Shown here piece by piece: positions 6,835-14,671 of a DNA stretch of 64,000 bases. Numbering within the stretch: the first letter of the stretch is position 1; the number at the start of each line of letters is the position of its first letter. The notes beneath the pieces are model-generated. The model did not search any database. It had not been told where the DNA came from and worked only from the letters and a program-made list of their open reading frames with translations. The stretch spans positions 1 to 64,000 of the forward strand of contig NZ_DAMBQK010000018.1 of NCBI RefSeq assembly GCF_032062175.1. Reading direction: 5' to 3'. The position numbers and the translations under genes were made by a program. The stretch comes from Atlantibacter sp032062175. Its GTDB lineage: Bacteria > Pseudomonadota > Gammaproteobacteria > Enterobacterales > Enterobacteriaceae.

Positions 6835-8475
6835 TCACCGCTTAACCAGCGCCCCAAACACCTCAGCCACCGCAACGGCCCCCGGGTCCGGCACGCCGTT
6901 CAGGTTCTCGCTATTGACGTATGACGAGCGCCCGGCATTGGCTTTCTGAATCTGCGCCGTCGCTTCCGCGCCCTGCTTCGCAGCCTTCACAGCAGCCTCC
7001 AACCCCTCACCCGCCAGCGCCTCCAGTGCAGGCTGCAACGCGTCGATTAACGTTCTGTCACCCAGGTCCGCACCGCCGTAGCGTTTCATCTGCTGCAAGC
7101 CCACGTTCAGCGCCTGCGACAACACCTTCCCTTCCGCCACCTTCTGTCCGGCAGCGGTAAAGAAAATCGACATTAGCACCCCGCTTGACCCGCCCATCAC
7201 GGTAGCCAGCCGTTCGCCGATCAACAACAGCAGCGCGCCGGTATCGTTAAGCGGCAACTTTCCTGCCTCAAGCTGGGTTTTAATGTCGCGCGCGCCTTCG
7301 GCAAACGTCGATCCGGTATCGCCGTCGCCCACTTTGGCATCCAGCGCGTTCAGCCGGTTTTCCAGGCTGATTAACGTATCGGTGGCCGTGGCGACAATCT
7401 GTTTCGTGGCGGCGTTCTCGCTGGGCGTAACGTCCATGCGATTGTAAATCGGGTTATGCGGCTGGGCTTTCACCGTGCGGAACGGCACAGGCGGCTGCCA
7501 GCCCGCCGTCTCAACGCTGGCCTTTAATGCCTTCTCAAAGGCCTCATCCAGCGCGATGGCCGAGAGCGAGAAGCCTTTCATATCCAGCGCGCTCACCAGC
7601 GCCGCCGGGCCAATCAGGTAATCAATCTGCTCACTCAACCTCGAGTGCGCCAGTTCTTTAGTTAACAGCGCCATCTCAAGCGCCGATACGCCGCCCAGGT
7701 TGTTGATCATCACCGCCAGCCGGGCATCCGGCCCGGTTTTTTGTTGGAGCGCGTCCACCAGCTGCGCCACAATCTCCTGGCTGTTATGCGTCTCGACGAT
7801 GCTGGCACCCGGCTCGCCATGAATGCCCAGCCCCAATTCGATTTTACCCGGCTGGATGCGGTTCTCTTCTTCACTGCCCGGTAGGTTGCAGGTCTGCATC
7901 GCCACACCCAGGCTCCAGACGCGCTGGCTGGCGGTCTGGGCCAGGTCACGCACTTCGCTGAGGGACCTTCCCTGCTCCGCCGCGAATCCAGCGATTTTGT
8001 GCACCAGCGCCGTGCCCGCAATGCCACGCGGCTGTTTGTTATCCGGCAATGCAATATCGTCTGCCACAGTCACCATCTCGACTTTCAGGCCGTGGCGTTT
8101 GGCTTTCTCCGCCGCCAGGCCAAAGTTGAGCCGGTCGCCGGTGTAGTTTTTGACGATCAGCAGGCAGCCGCGGTCGCCGGTCACGGCGACAATCGCGTTG
8201 AGTACCGCATCCACGCTCGGCGAGGCGAACAGGTCGCCGCACACCGCTGCGGTTAGCATCCCTTTGCCGACAAACCCGACATGCGCCGGCTCATGGCCTG
8301 CGCCGCCGCCGGATATCACCGCCACTTTGCTTTTATCCCAGTCGCTACGCACCACGACGCGGATTGCCGGGTCGATATCAAGACGCGTCAGGTTACGGTG
8401 CTGAGCGGAGAGAATAACACCCTCAATCGCATCGTTGACCAGCTGTTTGCGTTCGTTAAAAAAGAATCTGGACAT
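6835..8475 (-). CDS. dhaK: ATP-dependent dihydroxyacetone kinase (fused DhaK-DhaL)
   Basis: The 546-residue enzyme phosphorylates dihydroxyacetone with ATP to give dihydroxyacetone phosphate. It is the single-chain type known from Citrobacter freundii, not the PTS-dependent DhaKLM of K-12. The K domain (1 to about 330) has GGGAGHEP at 56-63 and GIHGEPG with the substrate-binding His219. The L domain (about 355-546) has the ADP/magnesium motif DAKVGDGDTGS at 379-389 and the GGSSGVL loop. The ATG at 8475 is chosen over one twelve codons earlier because a TTTGGAAAA ribosome-binding site precedes it and the family starts MS-FFFN. No glycerol dehydrogenase or other dha gene is adjacent, so it may act as a general scavenging kinase. 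Confidence 0.93.
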   Translation of the reverse strand: MSRFFFNERKQLVNDAIEGVILSAQHRNLTRLDIDPAIRVVVRSDWDKSKVAVISGGGAGHEPAHVGFVGKGMLTAAVCGDLFASPSVDAVLNAIVAVTGDRGCLLIVKNYTGDRLNFGLAAEKAKRHGLKVEMVTVADDIALPDNKQPRGIAGTALVHKIAGFAAEQGRSLSEVRDLAQTASQRVWSLGVAMQTCNLPGSEEENRIQPGKIELGLGIHGEPGASIVETHNSQEIVAQLVDALQQKTGPDARLAVMINNLGGVSALEMALLTKELAHSRLSEQIDYLIGPAALVSALDMKGFSLSAIALDEAFEKALKASVETAGWQPPVPFRTVKAQPHNPIYNRMDVTPSENAATKQIVATATDTLISLENRLNALDAKVGDGDTGSTFAEGARDIKTQLEAGKLPLNDTGALLLLIGERLATVMGGSSGVLMSIFFTAAGQKVAEGKVLSQALNVGLQQMKRYGGADLGDRTLIDALQPALEALAGEGLEAAVKAAKQGAEATAQIQKANAGRSSYVNSENLNGVPDPGAVAVAEVFGALVKR

Positions 8476-8612
8476 GTTTTCCAAAAAATAAGTAAACCGT
8501 ATGCAAAGCATAGTCGGTGATGCGGGATATGCCGCAAAGTCAGCATTTTACCGATGTTCTTTCGTCGTGAATTACCTATGATTTAAGCGAAACCATCATA
8601 AGGAAATTCACC

Positions 8613-10115
8613 ATGACCGCACCGCTGCTTATCGCCAGAACGCCGGACGTTACGCTGAACCTGTTACCGCAAATGGCTAACCGACACGGGTTGATTACCG
8701 GGGCGACGGGAACCGGTAAAACCGTCACGCTGCAAAAGCTGGCGGAATCGTTGTCTGATATCGGCGTGCCGGTTTTTATGGCGGATGTGAAAGGCGATTT
8801 AACCGGGATTGCGCAAGAGGGTGCGGCATCGGAAAAACTGCTGGCACGCCTGAATGGCATAGGCGTCACCGACTGGCAGCCGCACGGGAACCCGGTCACG
8901 CTGTGGGATATTTTCGGTGAAAAAGGCCATCCGGTACGGGCTACGGTGTCGGACATGGGGCCGCTACTGCTTGCCCGTTTGTTGAACCTGAACGAAGTGC
9001 AGTCCGGGGTATTGAACATCATTTTCCGCATTGCGGATGAGCAAGGGTTGTTGCTGCTTGATTTTAAAGATCTACGCGCCATCACCCAGTACGTCGGCGA
9101 TAACGCGAAATCGTTCCAGAACCAGTACGGCAACATTAGCAGCGCATCGGTGGGTGCTATCCAGCGTGGGTTGCTCACGCTTGAGCAGCAAGGGGCCAAT
9201 GAGTTTTTCGGTGAGCCAATGCTGGATATCAAAGACTGGATGCGCACTGATGCCAACGGCAAAGGCATCGTGAATATCCTGTCGGCGGAGAAGCTGTATC
9301 AGATGCCGAAACTTTACGCCGCCAGCCTGCTGTGGATGCTCTCCGAACTGTATGAGCAGCTGCCGGAAGCGGGCGATTTGGATAAGCCTAAGCTGGTGTT
9401 TTTCTTCGACGAGGCGCATCTGTTGTTTAACGACGCTCCGCAGGTGCTGCTGGACAAAATTGAACAGGTGATCCGTCTGATCCGCTCGAAAGGCGTGGGC
9501 GTATGGTTTGTGTCCCAAAACCCTTCGGATGTCCCGGATATGGTTTTAGGCCAGTTGGGCAACCGGGTTCAGCATGCGCTGCGCGCGTTTACCCCTAAAG
9601 ATCAGAAAGCCGTCAAAGCGGCGGCGCAAACCATGCGCGCCAATCCGGCTTTTGATACTGAAGAAGCGATCCAGGCGCTGGGCACGGGCGAAGCGTTAAT
9701 TTCATTTCTCGATGCCAAAGGCAGCCCAGGCATGGTGGAGCGCGCCATGGTGATTGCCCCCTGCTCGCGGATGGGGTCAGTAAACGATGATGAGCGCAAC
9801 GGGCTGCTCAATCACTCTTCGCTGTATGGCAAATATGAAGATGCGGTTGACCGCGAATCCGCTTATGAAATGCTGCAAAACCGCGTGGCGGATGCGCCGG
9901 AACAGGGTAACGCGCCGCCTGCTAAAGGCACGCAGGTCACAGAAGATGGCGGCCTTATCGGCGGGTTAAAAGACATTCTGTTCGGCAGCACCGGTCCGCG
10001 AGGCGGCAAGCGTGACGGCATGGTGCAGACCATGGCGAAAAGCGCGGTGCGTCAGGTAACCAATCAGATTGTACGCGGGATGCTGGGAAGTATTCTGGGC
10101 GGAAGGCGGCGTTAA
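8613..10115 (+). CDS. yjgR: HerA-like ATPase/helicase YjgR (DUF853)
   Basis: The 500-residue protein is the orthologue of E. coli YjgR (also 500). It belongs to the HerA/FtsK-like P-loop ATPases of the DUF853 family. Walker A is GATGTGKT (residues 30-37) and Walker B is the KLVFFFDEAHLLF block near 265. The C-terminus is glycine- and arginine-rich (LGGRRR). Its substrate is unknown; related ATPases act on DNA, but no nuclease partner is adjacent here. A good AAGGAAA ribosome-binding site precedes the ATG. It is divergent from dhaK and convergent with lptG. Confidence 0.92.
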   Translation: MTAPLLIARTPDVTLNLLPQMANRHGLITGATGTGKTVTLQKLAESLSDIGVPVFMADVKGDLTGIAQEGAASEKLLARLNGIGVTDWQPHGNPVTLWDIFGEKGHPVRATVSDMGPLLLARLLNLNEVQSGVLNIIFRIADEQGLLLLDFKDLRAITQYVGDNAKSFQNQYGNISSASVGAIQRGLLTLEQQGANEFFGEPMLDIKDWMRTDANGKGIVNILSAEKLYQMPKLYAASLLWMLSELYEQLPEAGDLDKPKLVFFFDEAHLLFNDAPQVLLDKIEQVIRLIRSKGVGVWFVSQNPSDVPDMVLGQLGNRVQHALRAFTPKDQKAVKAAAQTMRANPAFDTEEAIQALGTGEALISFLDAKGSPGMVERAMVIAPCSRMGSVNDDERNGLLNHSSLYGKYEDAVDRESAYEMLQNRVADAPEQGNAPPAKGTQVTEDGGLIGGLKDILFGSTGPRGGKRDGMVQTMAKSAVRQVTNQIVRGMLGSILGGRRR

Positions 10116-10143
10116 CAATCGGCTGGCACAAGCAATAAAACAA

Positions 10144-10165
10144 AGGGGTGCAAATTTGCACCCCT
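10144..10165. terminator. Terminator between yjgR and lptG
   Basis: A perfect inverted repeat AGGGGTGC-AAATTT-GCACCCCT lies between the convergent stop codons of yjgR and lptG. The downstream T content is modest on either strand, so termination may be partial. Confidence 0.6.
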
Positions 10166-10169
10166 CAAT

Positions 10170-11252
10170 TTATGACTTACGGACCAGCAACCACAGGCTT
10201 ATCAGGAAGAAGCTGGCGCTTGGCAACAGCGCGCCCATAATCGGCGGAATGTTATAGACCAGGCTCAGCGGGCCGAATATCTGGTCGAGCACGTAGAACA
10301 GGAAGCCGAAGCTTATCCCGGTCACCACCCGTACGCCCATCGGTACGCTACGCAGCGGGCCAAAGATAAATGACAGCGCCATTAGCATCATCACCGCCAC
10401 GGAAAGCGGCTGGAAGATTTTACTCCACATATTGAGCTGATAACGGCTGGCATCCTGACCGCTGGACTTCAGATAGCGTACATAGTCGCGCAACCCAGTA
10501 ATAGACAGCGCATCCGGGTCCAGCGCCACCACGCCCAGTTTGTCCGGCGTGAGGTTGGTTTTCCAGGTGCCGGTCACGGTCTGCGTACCGGTGATTTGCT
10601 TATCGTTGGTCAGATTGGATTCATCTACCTGCGACAGCTGCCAGACACGCGTTTCCGGGTTAAACGTCGCCGTGGCGGCGTAACGAACCGTCTGTAAACG
10701 GCGCTGATCGTTGAACGAATAGATGCTGATACCACCCAGCTCGTTATCGCCTTTCACGCGCTCGATATAGACAAAATTATTACCGTCTTTCGCCCACAGG
10801 CCTTGCTGAGTGGAGAGCAACGAACCGCCGTACATCATCTGCGCACGGTAGTTACGTGCCATCTGTTCACCCTGCGGCGCAACCCATTCGCCAATCGCCA
10901 TGGTCAGCAGTACCAGGGGGATCGCCGTTTTCATCACCGACAGCGCGACCTGCATACGGGTAAAGCCGGACGCCTGCATCACCACCAGCTCGCTACGCTG
11001 GGCCAGCATGCCAAGCCCCAGCAGTGCGCCAAGCAGCGCCGCCATCGGGAAGAAAATCTGCGTATCCTTCGGTATGCTCAGCAGGGTATACATCCCTGCG
11101 CCGACAGCGGAATAACTGCCTTCGCCGGTTTTTTTCAACTGATCGACAAACTTGATAACGCCAGACAGCGACACCAGCATGAACAGCGTCATCATGATGG
11201 TGTTGAAAATCGTTTTGCCGATGTATCGGTCAAGTACGCTAAATCCCGGCAT
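10170..11252 (-). CDS. lptG: LPS export ABC transporter permease LptG
   Basis: This 360-residue inner-membrane protein is one of the two permeases of the LptB2FGC complex, which extracts lipopolysaccharide and pushes it onto the periplasmic bridge. It has N-terminal membrane helices (about 10-35, 55-85, 100-120), a periplasmic beta-jellyroll domain (about 130-265) and three C-terminal helices, ending RKS. Length and sequence match E. coli LptG. Its start overlaps the lptF end by 14 bases, so the pair is translationally coupled. Nothing unusual was seen. Confidence 0.97.
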   Translation of the reverse strand: MPGFSVLDRYIGKTIFNTIMMTLFMLVSLSGVIKFVDQLKKTGEGSYSAVGAGMYTLLSIPKDTQIFFPMAALLGALLGLGMLAQRSELVVMQASGFTRMQVALSVMKTAIPLVLLTMAIGEWVAPQGEQMARNYRAQMMYGGSLLSTQQGLWAKDGNNFVYIERVKGDNELGGISIYSFNDQRRLQTVRYAATATFNPETRVWQLSQVDESNLTNDKQITGTQTVTGTWKTNLTPDKLGVVALDPDALSITGLRDYVRYLKSSGQDASRYQLNMWSKIFQPLSVAVMMLMALSFIFGPLRSVPMGVRVVTGISFGFLFYVLDQIFGPLSLVYNIPPIMGALLPSASFFLISLWLLVRKS

Positions 11253-12351
11253 TCACCACTCCTCGGCGCGAAAAACGGCTACGCAGTTTACGCATCGGCA
11301 CCGTATCCCACAGGTTCAGGCCAATCGCTAACGCCAGGTACGCCAGGTTCACCGCCCACATCCAAATCATCGGGTCGAGCTTGCCTTTTGCGCCGTTAGA
11401 GCGCAGCGATGTTTGCAGCAAGAAGAAAATCAGATAAAGCAGCATCGCGGGCAGCATTGACAACACGCGCCCCTGGCGCGGGTTCACAACGCTCAACGGC
11501 ACCACCATCAACGCCATCACGATCACGGCGACAACCAGCGTCAGACGCCAGTGGAACTCCGCGCGCGCCTGTTGTTTATCCGATTCCCAGAGCGTACGCA
11601 TGTCCATCTGCTCTGAGTCTTCAGGATCGAGCGCTACCGCCTGGTGGCCAATGACGGCCTTGTAATCTTTGAAATCCGTAATGCGGAAATCACGCAGCAA
11701 CGCGGTGCCTTCAAAGCGCGTTCCCTGGTTCAGGGTTACAACCTGTGCGCCGTCTTTACGCTGTGACAGCGCACCGGAATCGGCAACAACCACAGAGGGA
11801 CGCGCATTGCCCTTAGGCCGCAGTTGCGCCAGGAACACATCGTTAAACTTGCTGCCATCAACGCTTTCAATAAACAGTACGGCGTTGCCATCGGTGGCCT
11901 GCTGGAACTGGCCCTGCGCCAGCGCCGCCATTCCAGGGTTGGCTTTCGCCTCCGCCAGCACTTCATCCTGATGGCGTGACGACCAGGGGCTGGCCCACAT
12001 GACGTTGACCGTGGCCACAATCCCGGTCAACAGCGCCAGGATCATCGCAGCTTTTACCAGCACCGCTTTACTCAGGCCGCAGGCGTGCATCACCGTGATT
12101 TCACTCTCGGTATACAGTTTGCCCAGCGTCATAAGCAGCGCGAGGAACAGGCTTAACGGAAGGATCAGTTGCGCCATAGCAGGCACGCCTAAACCTAATA
12201 AGGAAAGGACCAGATTTGTCGGGATCTCGCCGTCGACTGCCGCACCCAAAATCCTGACGAGCTTCTGGCAAAAGAAGATCAGCAGCAGGATGAACAGTAT
12301 CGCCAGTTGGCTTTTGAGCGTCTCCCGGACCAGATATCTTATGATTATCAC
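11239..12351 (-). CDS. lptF: LPS export ABC transporter permease LptF
   Basis: This 370-residue permease pairs with LptG in the lipopolysaccharide exporter. Six membrane helices flank a periplasmic jellyroll domain. It starts MIIIRYLVRETLKSQ, like E. coli LptF (366 residues), and differs mainly at the C-terminus. It is the first gene of the lptFG operon and is divergent from pepA across a 268-bp region with both promoters. PepA is a DNA-binding regulator in E. coli, but no site for it could be read here. Confidence 0.97.
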   Translation of the reverse strand: MIIIRYLVRETLKSQLAILFILLLIFFCQKLVRILGAAVDGEIPTNLVLSLLGLGVPAMAQLILPLSLFLALLMTLGKLYTESEITVMHACGLSKAVLVKAAMILALLTGIVATVNVMWASPWSSRHQDEVLAEAKANPGMAALAQGQFQQATDGNAVLFIESVDGSKFNDVFLAQLRPKGNARPSVVVADSGALSQRKDGAQVVTLNQGTRFEGTALLRDFRITDFKDYKAVIGHQAVALDPEDSEQMDMRTLWESDKQQARAEFHWRLTLVVAVIVMALMVVPLSVVNPRQGRVLSMLPAMLLYLIFFLLQTSLRSNGAKGKLDPMIWMWAVNLAYLALAIGLNLWDTVPMRKLRSRFSRRGVVNAGI

Positions 12352-12619
12352 ATTAAATACGCCTGTGAATACGAGTCTTTTTGCAGGAAAATCGCTTGTT
12401 TCATGGCTTAAACGTCATTTATTCTCTTGAGTCGTCGAAAAGATCGCTAAGATATGTAAACTCAGCGGTAAGTACTTAAGATGTTGACGCGCCGAAACCG
12501 TAACAACATTCGTTAAGATTAACACGAAAGTCATCGCAACAGCGGAGCAAAGCGTTACGAAAGCGTTCAATTCTATCCGTAGCCGCCGTTGTTGTCTTTA
12601 AGATTCAGGAGCGTAGTGC

Positions 12620-14131
12620 ATGGAGTTCAGTGTAAAAAGCGGTAGCCCCGAAAAGCAGCGGAGTGCCTGCATTGTCGTCGGTGTTTTCGAGCCGCGCCGC
12701 CTCTCCCCGATAGCCGAACAGCTGGATAAAATCAGCGATGGCTACATTAGCGCACTGCTGCGTCGCGGAGAACTGGAAGGCAAGCCCGGTCAAACCCTTC
12801 TGCTTCATCACGTTCCGAACGTGCTCTCTGAACGTATTTTGCTGATTGGCTGCGGTAAAGAGCGCGAGCTGGATGAGCGCCAGTACAAACAGGTGATCCA
12901 GAAAACCATCAATACCCTTAATGATACCGGTTCGATGGAAGCCGTATGCTTTTTGACCGAGCTGCACGTTAAAGGCCGCAATACTTACTGGAAAGTGCGC
13001 CAGGCGGTGGAAACCGCGAAAGAGTCGCTTTACTGCTTCGATCAACTCAAAACCAATAAAAGCGAACCACGCCGCCCGCTGCGTAAAATGGTGTTCAACG
13101 TGCCGACGCGCCGCGAACTGACCAGCGGCGAACGCGCTATCCAGCACGGACTGGCGATTGCCTCCGGTATCAAGGCCGCGAAAGATTTAGGCAATATGCC
13201 GCCAAACATTTGCAACGCCGCGTATCTTGCGTCTCAGGCGCGCCAGTTGGCCGACTCCTTCAGCAAAAACGTGGTGACCCGCGTGATTGGCGAGCAGCAA
13301 ATGAAAGATCTCGGCATGCACTCCTACCTGGCGGTGGGTGCGGGTTCGCAAAACGAATCCCTGATGTCGGTGATGGAATATAAAGGCAGCACCTCGCCGG
13401 ATGCCCGCCCTATCGTGCTGGTGGGCAAAGGCCTGACGTTTGACTCCGGCGGTATTTCTATCAAGCCATCCGAAGGCATGGATGAGATGAAATACGACAT
13501 GTGCGGCGCGGCGGCGGTTTACGGCGTGATGCGCATGGTGGCGGAGCTTCAACTGCCGCTGAACGTAATTGGCGTGCTGGCAGGCTGTGAAAACATGCCG
13601 GGCGGGCGCGCTTATCGTCCGGGAGATGTGCTGACCACCATGTCCGGGCAAACCGTCGAAGTGCTGAACACCGACGCGGAAGGCCGCCTGGTGCTGTGCG
13701 ACGTGTTGACCTACGTTGAGCGCTTCGAGCCGGAAGTGGTGATTGACGTGGCGACCCTGACCGGTGCCTGCGTGATTGCGCTGGGCCATCACATTACCGG
13801 GCTGATGTCGAACCACAATCCGCTGGCTCACGAGCTGATCGGCGCTTCCGAGCAGGCGGGCGACCGCGCATGGCGTTTACCGCTCAGCGATGAGTATTAC
13901 GAGCAGCTCGACTCCAACTTTGCAGATATGGCCAACATCGGCGGCCGTCCTGGCGGTGCGATCACTGCCGGCTGCTTCCTGTCGCGCTTTACCCGCAAAT
14001 ATAACTGGGCGCACCTGGATATCGCCGGCACCGCCTGGCGTTCCGGTAAAGCCAAAGGCGCAACCGGGCGTCCGGTTGCGATGCTGGCGCAGTTCCTGTT
14101 GAACCGCGCCGGGTTTACCGGCGAAGAGTAA
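12620..14131 (+). CDS. pepA: Leucyl aminopeptidase PepA / XerA
   Basis: The 503-residue protein is nearly identical to E. coli PepA. It is a hexameric two-metal M17 aminopeptidase that also binds DNA as an accessory factor in Xer recombination and pyrimidine-dependent carAB regulation. The N-terminal macro-like domain covers about 1-165. The catalytic domain shows GKGLTFDSGGISIKPS with the metal-binding Lys and Asp near 282-287, and the signature NTDAEGRLVL near 362-371. It heads the pepA-holC-valS run. The ATG at 12620 matches the E. coli start exactly. Confidence 0.98.
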   Translation: MEFSVKSGSPEKQRSACIVVGVFEPRRLSPIAEQLDKISDGYISALLRRGELEGKPGQTLLLHHVPNVLSERILLIGCGKERELDERQYKQVIQKTINTLNDTGSMEAVCFLTELHVKGRNTYWKVRQAVETAKESLYCFDQLKTNKSEPRRPLRKMVFNVPTRRELTSGERAIQHGLAIASGIKAAKDLGNMPPNICNAAYLASQARQLADSFSKNVVTRVIGEQQMKDLGMHSYLAVGAGSQNESLMSVMEYKGSTSPDARPIVLVGKGLTFDSGGISIKPSEGMDEMKYDMCGAAAVYGVMRMVAELQLPLNVIGVLAGCENMPGGRAYRPGDVLTTMSGQTVEVLNTDAEGRLVLCDVLTYVERFEPEVVIDVATLTGACVIALGHHITGLMSNHNPLAHELIGASEQAGDRAWRLPLSDEYYEQLDSNFADMANIGGRPGGAITAGCFLSRFTRKYNWAHLDIAGTAWRSGKAKGATGRPVAMLAQFLLNRAGFTGEE

Positions 14132-14153
14132 CGGCGAAGAGTTATCGTCCTAT

Positions 14154-14179
14154 CACAGCCCGGTTCTCACTGGGCTGTG
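14154..14179 (+). terminator. Hairpin between pepA and holC
   Basis: CACAGCCC and GGGCTGTG pair around a ten-base loop, followed by CGTTTAAC. The U-run is poor, so this is more likely a partial terminator or an mRNA processing or stability element, allowing read-through into holC. Confidence 0.45.
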
Positions 14180-14210
14180 CGTTTAACGTCATCACAAGAA
14201 GCCCCATATT

Positions 14211-14666
14211 ATGAAGAGTGCAACCTTCTATCTGCTGGACAACGATACCCATCAGGACGGCCTCAGCGCCGTCGAGCAACTGGTGTGTGAGATTGCCGCA
14301 GAACGCTGGCGGGCGGGTAAACGTGTACTGATTGCCTGTGAAAATGAAGCCCAGGCGATACGCCTTGATGAGGCGCTCTGGGCGCGCGATCCAGACAGTT
14401 TTGTGCCGCACAATCTGGCGGGTGAAGGGCCGCGCGCCGGGGCACCGGTTGAGCTCGCCTGGCCGCAAAAGCGCGGCAGCAGCGCGCGCGATGTGCTGAT
14501 AAGCCTGCTGCCGGGGTTTGCAGATTTTGCCACCGCTTTCCCGGAAGTGGTAGACTTCGTCCCTTACGAAGAAACTCAGAAACAACTGGCTCGCGAACGC
14601 TATAAAGCCTATCGCGTGGCTGGTTTCCACTTGACCACGGCCACCTACGGCGCCGCAAAGACATAG
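14211..14666 (+). CDS. holC: DNA polymerase III chi subunit HolC
   Basis: The 151-residue protein is orthologous to E. coli chi (147 residues). Chi joins the clamp loader through psi and contacts single-strand-binding protein at the replication fork. It starts MKSATFYLLDND and contains the conserved WRAGKRVLIACE, LDEALWARDP, SFVPHNLAGEGP and QKRGSSARDVLISL blocks. The C-terminus is four residues longer than in K-12. The stop codon is five bases before valS, so the two are translated from one message. Confidence 0.96.
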   Translation: MKSATFYLLDNDTHQDGLSAVEQLVCEIAAERWRAGKRVLIACENEAQAIRLDEALWARDPDSFVPHNLAGEGPRAGAPVELAWPQKRGSSARDVLISLLPGFADFATAFPEVVDFVPYEETQKQLARERYKAYRVAGFHLTTATYGAAKT

Positions 14667-14671
14667 CAGAA

